Assembly: GCF_000004075.3 (NCBI RefSeq) | Contig: NC_026659.2 | Location: 26,182,272 to 26,246,271 of the forward strand | DNA length: 64,000 nt | Source: Cucumis sativus | Taxonomy: Eukaryota > Streptophyta > Magnoliopsida > Cucurbitales > Cucurbitaceae | Direction of reading: 5' to 3' | Shown: one piece after another, positions 23,085-34,325 of the stretch | How the letters are laid out: every line of letters starts with the position of its first letter | How positions within the stretch are numbered: position 1 is the stretch's first letter | The notes under the pieces: generated by a model | The model's database searches: none | Seen by the model: only the letters and a program-made list of their open reading frames with translations | What the model was told of the DNA's origin: nothing | Made by a program: the position numbers and the translations under genes

Positions 23085-26000
23085 ATTTTCTACTCAGATC
23101 TACTCATACTGTGCCTCAAGAGCGGCCGTCTATTCAAGAAACTCCTCCTCCAGCTGCCTATTACGCACCAAAGCCAGCGGTAACTTTGGAAGGTCTGATT
23201 TCTGAAGATCCATTTCCACAATATTCTGTTGTTGATGATGATAATGACGAGGAGGATGATGCATCCGCCGGTGAAAATGGAAGTATTGCTGGTCATAGGG
23301 AGAAAAGCGGCCGTGCTGGTGTAGTGAAGCACTCTGATGTTTCAGAGGAAGAAGGGTGGATTACCATTCCATGCAGTGCGTTCTTGTCATATCAATTAGT
23401 TAATCAATGTTTGAATTTAATTTTTGGTTAATGTGTCATCATGCACGAATCAATGCTTAACATAACAGTTCCGTTTGCATAAGATGGTGATCATAACACA
23501 CCATATAGAGTGTATGCACTGTGATTTTTATTGAAAGAAGATACAAATGACATTCTATGCTAGTCGACTCGAAACTTTAGCATCCGTTTCAAGTCAAGAC
23601 GTCTAGTTTATCTGTCTGCATTTACTTTCTTTATCATCACTTCTTTTTTATCACGACGAATCATTGTATTGGATATCCACATAAGTCCGATCAAATGTTT
23701 TTTAAAGCTGAGTGTGAAGTTTCAAAGTTGAAATTTTAGTTCTCTAAACTGAATGCGACACTTCATGAACTAAAATATCAACTCCCTGGCCTTTTGTTTG
23801 AATTTGAAGTTTCTCGGATAGAGCTAGCTTGGGAATTTTATTGCATAAAATCTTGCCGTTCCTATCTTAAGTCTATAGTTTAAAAAAATTTTAAACATTA
23901 TTTTAGTGTTTTAAGTTTGTAAGATTGTTTACAGTCATAATACTAGCATCATTACTCAGTAAAGCTTTCGTTTGATGTGAAATTTTTACATTCGAAGATA
24001 CACCTGAAATTCTTTCCTGTATGGTTAGAGGTTATGACTCCTGAGTAGTAGAATGCTTAACATGGCCATATTGTTTTATGTGATGATACATGCTCCTTTT
24101 TCACTTTGATACATGCTCCTTTTTCACTTACTGTTTCACGAAGGAAATCTAATACTTAATACTCTTTTCTAGAGGGGCTTCCTTCTGATTGGAAAAATGC
24201 ATCAGATATACATTCATTATGCAGGATGGATCGATCTTTTGTTTTCCCAGGTACATATACTTTCTCCGTGTTTTGTTTTTTTTGTTTCTAATACACGGGC
24301 ATCATCAGATGAGAGAAATACTTTGTTACTGGTATGGTTCTTTAACTCTGCCCTTTATACAGGTGAACAAATATGTATCTTGGCATGTTTATCTGCTTCT
24401 AAACAGGATACAGAAACCATAACTCCTTTTAAAGTCGCAGCAGTTATGAGTAAAAATGGAAAATGGCATAGTCCTAAAAAACAAAATGAAAACATAGATG
24501 ATGGAACTAATTCCACCAATGGTGAAAGCCATAGTACAGATCAGAATGGTGAAAATCTATTAAACGAGAAGATTGATCCATCAAAGGATGTTTCTGCCAG
24601 TGAATCTCTTCTCAGAAAGGAAGATCACAGACGACAAACAGAAACGTTACTACAGCGATTTGAAAACTCTCACTTTTTTGTAAGAATTGCCGAGTCTAGT
24701 GATCCCCTTTGGTCAAAAAAAAAATCTGATAAACAAAGTGACTGTGAGATAGTGGGCCAAAACATTGTTAAATCTAGCATAAATGCAGTCATTGATCAGG
24801 GAGACTTTGATTCCAGTGTCTCTGGTGGTGTAGCAAGAGGTTCCTTCAAGTGCTGCTCTCTTTCTGATGGAAGCATAGTGGTATGTATCAAAAAGCTTCT
24901 GGAATTCTTGTGCATACTCGCAGAAACTTTTGCTTGAAAAATTTTAGTGTTATGACGCAATTTCTTCTTGAGCCTACACCCTGCAGTAGGCTCCTTGAAA
25001 TACTGATATGATATCTTGGTTTTGCAACACACTTCCACCTGAAGAATGAATTGGTTAATTCACAAACTTAGTATACTTACCTTTTTATCCCAAAGAGTAG
25101 TGTTTTCTATATCTTTTTTATTGATGTTCAGCTTGTATTGTGTGATGCATCCTGTTCAGTAGAAATAAGTACTTGGTTGTTCCCCATTTAATTCATATTT
25201 GAAGCTGATTTCTATTATTTCATTCAACTATGCCTTCGTGTCAGAATAATGGTTTCTGGTTCATTTGATATCGTCATAATCCTTTTCAGAATGCTTTATG
25301 TTTATGCCTATATAGGTGCCCAAGTATTTATATTTGTAACGAATTCAACACTCTTTCTAACTACTGAGTCTCATTCTGTCTTCTTGGGGGAAGGATGCAG
25401 GTGCTTTTACGTGTGAATGTTGGTGTTGACACATTGAGAGATCCTGTATTGGAAATTCTTCAATTTGAGAAATACCAAGAGCGGCCAGTGTCATTTGAGA
25501 ATCAGGATGTCTTAAGTTATTCAAATCCGGATCCATGTGGAGAACTGTTGAAATGGTTGCTTCCTCTGGATAACACCATTCCTCCTATTCCCCGTCCTCT
25601 GTCTCCTCCCCGTTTAACTACCAATGCAGGAATTGGTGGCACATCTCAGAAGTCAGTTTCTTCTTCCACTGGCTCTCAACTCTTCTCCTTTGGTCATTTT
25701 AGGAGCTACTCTATGTCCTCGATACCTCACAATAGTGCACCACCATCTGCACCAGTTAAAGCTGCAAGTTCAAAGCCAAACTTTGAACTTGAAAATTGGG
25801 ACCAGTTCTCAACCCAAAAGCCCTCAATAAGTAAGAGAATTGGAGGCCGTGATCTTTTATCTTTTCGAGGTGTATCTTTGGAGCAAGAGAGATTTTCTGT
25901 TTGTTGCGGCCTCAAAGGAATTCATATTCCAGGAAGACGGTGGAGGAGAAAACTTGAAATTGTTCATCCTGTCAACATCCAGTCCTTTGCTGCTGATTGC

Positions 26001-29000
26001 AATACAGATGATCTTTTATGCGTTCAAATTAAGGTTTGATGCCAGGATTTTTTTTTTCTTTCTATTTTATCTATTTTCAATCAATGAAGTTATAACTAAT
26101 ACATGATAACACCATTGGAGTTACTATATCATTGTCATTATATTTCTCAAGTATTCATTTGAAATGTTCCTTGTGCAATTTCTTTACAAAGTTACATTTG
26201 TTGTTTTGTAGAACGTATCTCCAGCTCATATACCGGATATCATAATATATATTGATGCTATAACAATTGTTTTTGAAGAGGCATCAAAGGATGGACTCCC
26301 TTCATCATTACCAATAGCTTGCATAGAAGCAGGAAATGAACACAGCTTACCAAATTTAGCCCTCAGGTTATCGTCTGCTCATGCTTCATTTATTTTTCTG
26401 GTTATTGTGCTTTTGCTGTGTACCAAACAAGTGGCGGGGTTGCATATCAGTAGGGTAGCTTGAAAACAATCTTTCTATTTCCTGTGTTGTTAACTAATAA
26501 AAATTTTTGGGTTGAACTAATAAATTTTTTTGGTTAAGGTTTTGTTTTTTTAATGGTTGCTTGTTGTATTTGGTTATGGCTTTTGGTGCTATAGTCCCTA
26601 GCGAGGGGTAAATTTTGCAGTGTGTCATTTCAATATTGACTAGAATATTATTCAAGATTGAGAGTTCTTTATTTTTATTCTTTTTGAGTGACAATTGTCA
26701 CCTTCAAGTATATCTGAGCATTTCTAATGAATCATTTTGGTTTGATGAGATATCTATATTGGTGCCTCTGTTTTCATTCTTATATGGTTATTGAAAAAAT
26801 ACATTTTCATTTGATCTTATGTGGAGCTTCTTTTTGGCAGGAGAGACGAAGAGCACTCTTTTATCCTTAAACCAGCAACTTCTATGTGGAGGAATATAAA
26901 GGCTTGTGGAGAAAAAAGTTCCCAATCATCCCGATTGCAGGCTGGAAATGCAATATCAAGTTTGTCCCTTACCCCCAAAAGTAATGATCAATATGCAATT
27001 ATGGTAACTTGCCGGTGCAACTATACTGGTATATTCACTGATCTTTATTTTCTAATTTATCTTAATTAGTTTGATTGGGGTACTTCGCCATTTTCTGTGT
27101 CTGAATTTTCTGATTCTCATAGGAGATAAACACATCCCTATCATTGATACTGTGGAAAAAAATCAATTGCACAAGTACTACCCATCCTTAGGATTTAGGA
27201 ACTTATAGTTATAGAAAGCAAATTCCAACTTAAGGTAACTTCGGATGGAGTATAATCACTGAAGGACATGGATGGGGAGGACCATAATGATAGACTGACG
27301 ATAGAATTTTCAAGTACCTTATCTCCAGTTCTGCGCTAGTTATTAAAGTTCTTGTGGTGTCTTTGCGACCACAATTCTCTTTTGATAAGTGTTAGATGAT
27401 ATAATATTAAATTAACCTTCACCTATCAACTTAAGTTTTTGGGTCACGGTCAATTGGTGATTTAAGATTGAGAGCAGATGGTCCAAGACGTCTTGGGATA
27501 ACCCTTGCAATATTGTTTCCTCCCTAGTGAACATTGCTTTCTACTTACTGGGTTTTCTACATATTTCACGCCTACAATTAACTAGCCACAATTCTCATTA
27601 GACTGCTTTTACCTTGTTGGACAATAATGTTTTGGCGTTTCTTCTAAAGCTATTGTTTTTAAGCATATGCTTACTCCACAATTTAAAGTTTCTAAAACCA
27701 TCTGAGATTAAACAAAGAATGTTAGGGTCCTATGAATTAGGGCTAAAGGGGCACTGGTAGAAGATAAGTATGTTGATTGTTCTTACCTCAATATAATAAT
27801 TCTTTCAGTTTTTACCCCTTATCAAGTAAATTTATTTCTTATATTTTCTGAATATGTACAGAGTCAAGATTGTTTTTCAAGCAACCAACTAGTTGGCGAC
27901 CTCGAATTTCAAGGGATCTTATGGTGTCTGTGGCGCTATCAGGGGACCCCCCAAAACCCAATGGAATTGTCTCTCACCTTCCCGTTCAGGTTTGAAGCAT
28001 CAAATCTCCAGCAACTTCCTCCCACTAAAAATAATAATAACTAATGAAATATCCACTCACATCTGCGCAAATTTCTCATGCTGTTCGATCCAAAGTCACT
28101 GAGATGGTTTAAATTTCAGGTTTTGACACTTCAGGCTTCAAATTTAACATCTGAAGATCTGACCATGACAGTTCTTGCTCCAGCTTCATCCACTTCTCCT
28201 CCATCTGTGATTTCATTGAATTCCTCACCATCATCACCCATGAGTCCATACATGGTTTTAAATGAAGTTGCAGGTAGAATAGGCACTGAGAAATATGTTA
28301 CATCATTGGAAAGGCCAAGATCAATCCCTTCTGTAACTGAGAATCTAAAGCAGAGTATTGATTCTGGAGGCCGGTCAGTCTCTTTTAAAGAACAATCGTC
28401 TCCCATGTCAGATATCATCCCAAGTGCTATTGGTTGCTCGCATTTGTGGCTCCAGAGTAGAGTTCCATTAGGGTAATAAATAATTCCTTTCTCATTCAAT
28501 AGATAGGTTTTCCAACACTCATTTCTTGCTTGGTCTCTGCAGATGTATTCCTTCTCAATCGACAGCTACCATCAAGCTTGAGCTACTTCCTTTGACTGAT
28601 GGCATAATTACTCTTGACACATTACAAATTGATGTCAAGGAAAAAGGTAATGAGAGTCGATCTCTCTCTTCTCTAGATTCTTCAATTATGCTTAATTTAT
28701 TCAACATTTTTGTGCTTGGGGTGAACCAATTTTAAAAAATTTATTAGTATAGATAACGATAATTATGACAGGGGAATTGACTATTGTTTATGTCTATGGC
28801 CGCTCACTATTCTTACATTTAAGTTATCCTGGTTTGCATACACTAAGTGTAGATGCATAAGCCCAGTCAAGGAAGCGTGTAGGTATTTGGATACCTAGCA
28901 TGTACCCCAAATGACTACAGAACTTATAAGTAGTATTTTTCTCTTCATTTACTGACCATCACTATTTATTACTGATTCTGGAAAACTTATTCTAGTATTT

Positions 29001-29673
29001 ACTGGCATTGAAGTCTCTGATGAAGCTTTTGGTTCCTGCTGAAACTTCAGCTATGATGCTTGTTCTTCTAACAAACCTGAACCCTATGTAGATGCATTTT
29101 GTTCCCATTCTTCTAACAAACCCAAATCCTATGTAGATGCATTTTCTTAATGGGCACGAGAAGATAGATTTTATTTCCTTTCTCAATGTAGTACTGTTTC
29201 TTCATCGATTAAAAGTTTTTTTTTTATTTTTTTTTATTTTTTTTTATAACAAATGTATCCTCATTAATTTGCGAGTCCCATGCTAAAATTGTATGTCTCG
29301 ATTTATCTCCTCCACAAGGGTAGGGCCATTCTCTCATTTCCCTTTTCTGTAACTCTCAAGACATGTTTTTAATTTATGTTGGTTTTACACCACTTCAAAT
29401 TTTATTTCTATGCCTAACATTAGGGAATAATATCTTTCATCTTTATTATGGACAAGATTGTACATTTTGTTCTCTTTCTACCAATTCTTCATGCCCGCTA
29501 TTTTTCATTTAGATTCTTTCTCATTCTCATTTCCATCAACTAACCATCATTTTTCTGCATTATCATCAACTATAAACTCCCTTAATTATTTTGATTTGAC
29601 AGGTGCTACGTATATCCCTGAGCACTCACTGAAAATCAATGCAACCTCCAGCATTTCTACTGGGATTCTTTAA
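23081..29673 (+). CDS. TRIPP: Plant-specific protein of the At3g17900 type (TRIPP, TRAPPII-interacting), 840 aa
   Basis: Ten coding exons join in frame: 23081-23375, 24173-24250, 24363-24880, 25401-26033, 26212-26366, 26841-27028, 27862-27989, 28120-28472, 28543-28646 and 29603-29673. The 840-aa product has no domain I can name. It starts MNFLLRSTHTVPQE, has an acidic patch at residues 52-60 (DDDNDEEDD), then SEEEGWITIP, and ends GATYIPEHSLKINATSS. The ends and the SFVFPGEQ...ILACLSASKQ block match my memory of Arabidopsis At3g17900, described as TRIPP, a plant-only partner of the TRAPPII tethering complex in post-Golgi traffic and cytokinesis. There is no signal peptide or membrane span, fitting a cytosolic peripheral protein. 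The C-terminal half is rich in predicted beta strands by eye. Two uORFs precede the start. The gene model is firm; the function rests on recalled homology. Confidence 0.8.
24084..24129. repeat. Perfect 23-bp tandem duplication in TRIPP-like intron
   Basis: TGATACATGCTCCTTTTTCACTT (a 23-bp unit beginning TGATACATGCTCC) at 24084-24106 is repeated at 24107-24129, close to the acceptor of exon 2 (24173). It adds pyrimidine to the region before the acceptor. Confidence 0.9.
27385..27600 (+). mobile_element. Diverged dispersed repeat with LTR-end / PBS-like features in TRIPP-like intron 6
   Basis: The run GTTAGATGATATAATATTAA, then a CCTATCAACTTAAG block, TTTTGGGTCA, GGTGATTTAAG and a degenerate GAGAGCAGATGGTCC, matches a layout common in dicot genomes. 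In that layout a CTTAAGCTTTTGGGTCAA-type sequence leads into a TGGTATCAGAGC (initiator tRNA-complementary) site followed by ACCCTTGCAATRT and TTTCCTCCC. It has no coding capacity, so it is a remnant. Boundaries are approximate. Confidence 0.5.
29063..29145. repeat. Imperfect 38-bp direct repeat, 45-bp period
   Basis: A unit from TTCTTCTAACAAACC to ATGTAGATGCATTTT lies at 29063-29100 and again at 29108-29145 with four mismatches, within the last intron of the TRIPP-like gene (28647-29602). Confidence 0.85.
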
Positions 29674-32600
29674 GATGGTTCCTAGTATCTCACATTCTAT
29701 CTCGAGCTCTGGAAGGGTCCTCAAAGGCCCGTCCTTTTGGCCACCCCGAATCAGAATTTTTATGGTTTCTAGGCCAATCAACGACCATTCACTCCTTTCC
29801 CTTCTCTTTGAGTGTGATCTGATAATTTGATACATCCGTATGGCCATATCAATTTATCTTGGATATATAGCTTTGCGTCGTGTGTTGTAAGTTGTGTACC
29901 TCCAGTCTTGGAAATGGAATCGATGTACATTCTGGAATGTCAAAATATATACCCTTTATACTTTTTTTCCCTCTTTTATTTGGTTGTGCTTCTAGGTTAC
30001 TGCACCTAGAAAATAGTGGAGAGAAACTGTGAAATTCCAACTTTTGCTGTGCCTGATTTTGGATATATTATTAGATTGTAAGTTTCTCTTTTTTTTTTTT
30101 TACATCTATCCAATCAATGACCTTTTTCAGATTTTCTGGTCCTGAATCCTAATTTTGATGCCGTAATCATGATTTCATGCTGTTTGGCTAATAATAATAT
30201 GCTGCCTCTCTTTCATCCTTTCTACAAGATGTAATGGTGCCCTATGGCCTGTCCAACAGGACGTTCAACGCAGAGCAATCATCCAAAATAGACATCAAAT
30301 AATTAAGCCAACTTCAACAGACAGGTCTTGGGTTTGGAGTGAAATCATTGATAGTGTTTTTTCATATTTCTTGAACATTATTGATTGTTCTATGCAGATG
30401 GTGAAAAATAAGTCACTTTAAAATCAATTACAAAACTCTTTGAAAGTCTTTTTAAAGAATGGGATTGAAGCTTCTTTGGAGAATCCTTGGGTGTTGTTAA
30501 GGATTTGTTAAAGACATCGGTTGGGACTCTGATTGGACTTTGTTGGTTGTTTGAATGTTTTCTTTTATGAGAATATGAAACTACGAACAAGAATGAGGAT
30601 GAGATTTAGATCTTATTAATGTAAGTTTAATCAAATTTGTTCTTTTCAGTTCCAAAAACATTCTATTCATATAGATTAAATAGTGATAATCTCTTTCCTT
30701 TGTAGGATAGAGAACAAAAGAGAAAAAAAATAGTGCATTTTGTTACTTGTTTGGTCCCCTTGCTATGGTGGTGAAAGTTATTTGTCATTGGGTAGCAAAG
30801 TATTGAAGGTGTTGATGATTTAATTATCCTTAGTTTTCCACACTTTTTTGACTTTTATTATATCTAATACACACATGCTATATGGGTATTGATATAAAGT
30901 ACAAAAATCTGGTATTCCTATATGTAAAAAGAGAGTGTGGGAAACAACTCAGAAGTATGGCTTTGTAAGAGTAGTAAAACAAAAAAGATGGATTAGCACA
31001 CCTTCCACACCTATATCCAAAAAAAGAAATCCCAAATTGAAGTGTGTGGAAATGGATTTCACTTCAAGCACGCTTCTAATACTATTATACTACCAATTTT
31101 AATTCCTTCATTTAGAAATAGTAGAGTCCACTTTACATCCAACAAGTTTACTACATTTGGATGGAGTTGGTGTGTTGTGTTTCATGCATTCATCTTTCAT
31201 TTCAATTGCTTTATTCTTTCCAAAGAAAAAAATAACAATAACTTATAACCCTAAACTTAAATTGATACAACTTTAATGTTTTGTGTTTAAAGTTGATACA
31301 ACTATTAGTTTGGATTCAAATTGATTTGACCTTCAAAATTCAACGACATAAATTAACATTTATATAAAAAAAGTTTTTTTTTATTACAAGTAGCACAATC
31401 GACTAATCGCACTCAACAAAAATAAATTATTCTAGATAGGTAGCTACCGTTGATTGAACCTATATACTTTTAGTATTTTATCACATTCATATTTTTTTTA
31501 TTTATCACTAAAATGGTTACAATTTATCATAACTTACTAAGTGGTTCCATTTTATAACTTTATAGGTTTAGAGAGAGTTACTACATCTACTTGGCATATT
31601 CCATTCTCTGAATTCAAAGATGCAAAATTTTGATTTATCTTTATTCCTCTTTGTGACCAACTTCGATTTGATTTTTGGATTGCTTTTGACAAACAATCAA
31701 CATTATTTTGGTAGTTGAACTATTTGACTACATTATCATCTTCTTGGGCTTGACTTTTCTTCTGAAAATTGGAGAGAAAATTCTCAAATTCCTCACCTGA
31801 AATAATCCATTTGATAGCTCAAAACTTCAAATATCTTTTCCATAGACAAATTTGTAGAGTAAATGAAATACCTAAACAGAAACTCATATCTATTCTTTTT
31901 CCCTTTTATTTCCATCGAATCAAATCTTATGGTATCGATTTATTAAACTAATTATTCTCTATCAGTATTAGATTATTAGTCATATACCCCTATTGAAGAT
32001 AATGGTGGCTTATGTTAAAACTTGACCCCTACATAATATTGCTCTTAATAATAACAATAATAAATAAATAAAAAGACAATTATTTGCCTTTTAATTAAAG
32101 AAAATAAACTATTTTAAATGTATTATAAAAATACCAGCACATCCCTTTTTTGGGTGCATCCTTAAGTTACATAAATAAGTATGTATCATTAAGTCATTAA
32201 CGTGTCATTTTCGGACGACTATTTTATAAGCTTACAAGTCATATTAAAAAGGATTATCACATCGAATTAATAATTAATATGTGATATTAAAAAATGATTT
32301 AAGTTTTAATCAATATATTTAAAACTAAGTAGCATTAAGAAAGTCAAGCTATGTGGTGCACGTTTATGCAACAAAAGTCAATCATTTTATTCTTTGAACT
32401 AATTGCTAACTAAACATTTTCTTTTTCTTTATAAATAATATGCTTTACAATTTTAATTTTATCGTTAAATTAAATAATATATAAGATGATTACAAATAGA
32501 ACAATTAAATTTAAAATAGATAGTTAATACTTCTTAAATCATTTAAATAATGTAAATGTTAGTATATAGTCACTATAATTATTTTATACTTAAAAATTAA

Positions 32601-33400
32601 AATAGCTAAGGTTGTTAATCAAAGCAACTTATTTCTTTTATACAAAAAATCACTCAAAAAGGAAAAAGAAAACCCACTCAATCTTTTTTCATTTTTTTTA
32701 TAAATAATCACAATTTTTTAGGGAGCTATTTCACTTGAAGTTTAGTTTCTTATTTTGTGTACTAATAGTTTCTCAAGCAGAACCATTCATAGACAGACAA
32801 TTTATATGAAAAAAAAATATATATATTTGAAATGTGTGGAAATTTATTTTGTAAAAAAGAAAAAATCAATCTTGAAAATGTGAAGTCAACCTCTTTTCAA
32901 TCAAGTATAAAAAAAACCCCACCTTATAATGAGAACACATTGATAAATGATAATTGATAAGTGATTATTGCTCTGTTCCCACTAATAAATTATGAGGAAT
33001 TATGTTTAGGATTGGTTTCTATTTCTATAAACCAATTTTTTTTTAAATTCAAAACATATATTTTATTATTTCCTCTCATAATTTAATTACAGACCATATT
33101 CATTAATGATTATAAATTAAGAATCGATTAAATTCTGTTGATATTATTATTATGTGAATAATAAATAAATAGATAAACTGAGTCCAAAAATGAATAAGAG
33201 GATTTGTTTAGAACAAATTAATGTCCAAATCACAATATCCTTCGTGCCTAATTTGATTACGTTATCAACAAATATATTTACTTCAATAAAAAGCTTGAAA
33301 TGATTGGGGGTTGGGGTCTCTATTATTATAATTTAGGGCAGAGACTGGGGGTAGGGGTAGAAGCGGTTTTTCACACACACACACACACACATATTTTAAA
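29674..33400. other. Intergenic region between the TRIPP-like gene and the PBL34-like gene
   Basis: The first 600 bases are of moderate complexity and probably contain the 3' UTR of the TRIPP-like gene. From about 30,650 on it is AT-rich with degenerate repeats, including a block near 31,250-31,330 of the dispersed 'TTGATACAACT' kind. Short open frames (up to 68 codons) show no family resemblance. Confidence 0.55.
33372..33391. repeat. (CA)n microsatellite
   Basis: Ten CA units lie upstream of the GC-richer promoter-like block of the PBL34-like gene. Confidence 0.95.
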
Positions 33401-33421
33401 TAATTGGAAGAAATAGAGAAG

Positions 33422-33665
33422 AGGTGCGTGCAATGCACCGAATAATTTGACGTGCGCATTCAAATCCGCCCACGAAGGCAGACACGTCAACATCCCTGTG
33501 GGGCCATGTCATCTCCTCTCTCATGCCCGATTTCCCTACTTTCTATCTGCCCCAAATGTTTGGTCCATTCTGATTTGGCACCACGGGCCACGGTCAGCTG
33601 ACACGACCGGCAGTTTGGTCTCTGCCCGTTTCCCCGGGCAGCTACGCTTAACTTTTGCCCAGTCT
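33422..33665 (+). promoter_or_regulatory. GC-richer block upstream of the PBL34-like gene, with ACGT motifs and hairpins
   Basis: The block stands out from its AT-rich surroundings. It has TTGACGTGCG at 33448, GACACGTCAA at 33481, a GGTGC/GCACC inverted repeat at 33423-33439, and a perfect 7-bp stem CTGCCCG/CGGGCAG with a 6-base loop at 33622-33641. It lies 650-900 bases before the start codon. A 101-codon plus-strand frame over it lacks any family resemblance, so a promoter or conserved noncoding element is the simplest reading. Confidence 0.4.
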
Positions 33666-33966
33666 TTGATTCCATTGGAAAATGTAAATAAATTAATAAA
33701 AAGAAAAAAAAAAAGCAAAAAAGAAAAGAAAAAGGATGAGAGAGAGAATTGATATTTTGGAAAATAATTTTCTTTTTTCATCTTTTTTTTTTTAATTATT
33801 ATTTTTTAATTTCTCCGGCATAAAATTTATAACTCTACCAGCTTAAAACTAATCTGGTTCTTCTTCTTCGTGTTGGAAACCCATCTTGGGGATAATCTGT
33901 ATCTTTGAGGGAAGAGATTCGTGAGTTGAGCTGGGAAGGACTGGGGATATCGTTTTTTTTTTTTTA

Positions 33967-33990
33967 ATGGAAGAGAAGACTTCTTTGTGA
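33967..33990 (+). other. Short uORF in the putative PBL34-like leader
   Basis: ATG to TGA encodes MEEKTSL. It is on the transcript only if transcription starts upstream of about 33,950, which the leader-like composition from 33,850 makes plausible. Confidence 0.3.
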
Positions 33991-34256
33991 GCTTATTCAA
34001 GTTGATCCATTTGTTTTTGCTTTTTGAAGGGTTTTTTTTTTTTTCTTCTTCTTTCTTTTGGAATTCATCGATTTTTTATACGATCTGGTAATCTTCTTCT
34101 CAACTGGGTCGCAACTGGGTGTGTACTTGTTTTTTGCCCTAAGTGAGAGCTGGTAAATTTCAGTGATCTTTTGGTAGGTTTTTACTTGTGCTGTTTCGAG
34201 GAGAAGTTTTAACTAGCTGGGGTTGAAGTAGCGACTTGGGGAAGGTGAGGCACTGG

Positions 34257-34325
34257 ATGGTGTTTCGGATTCGAGGAGTTTTAAGATTATCTGTGTTCTT
34301 TTGGGTACTTAAGGCATGGAGGTAA
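34257..34325 (+). other. uORF overlapping the PBL34-like start codon out of frame
   Basis: A 22-residue frame starts MVFRIRGVLR and ends with TAA at 34323-34325, ten bases past the A of the main ATG at 34316. Overlap in a different frame prevents simple reinitiation at the main start, so it should lower translation unless bypassed by leaky scanning. Confidence 0.5.

Noticed and set aside
22813-23205. Reading the 130-codon frame from 22,813 as the N-terminus of the TRIPP-like protein
   Set aside because: It reads through an intron with good splice sites, and the spliced frame stops at 23,072. The family N-terminus begins at 23,081.
33447-33752. 101-codon frame over the GC-rich island as a gene
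   Set aside because: No family resemblance, and the frame ends in a lysine-rich A-tract. Promoter DNA is the simpler reading.
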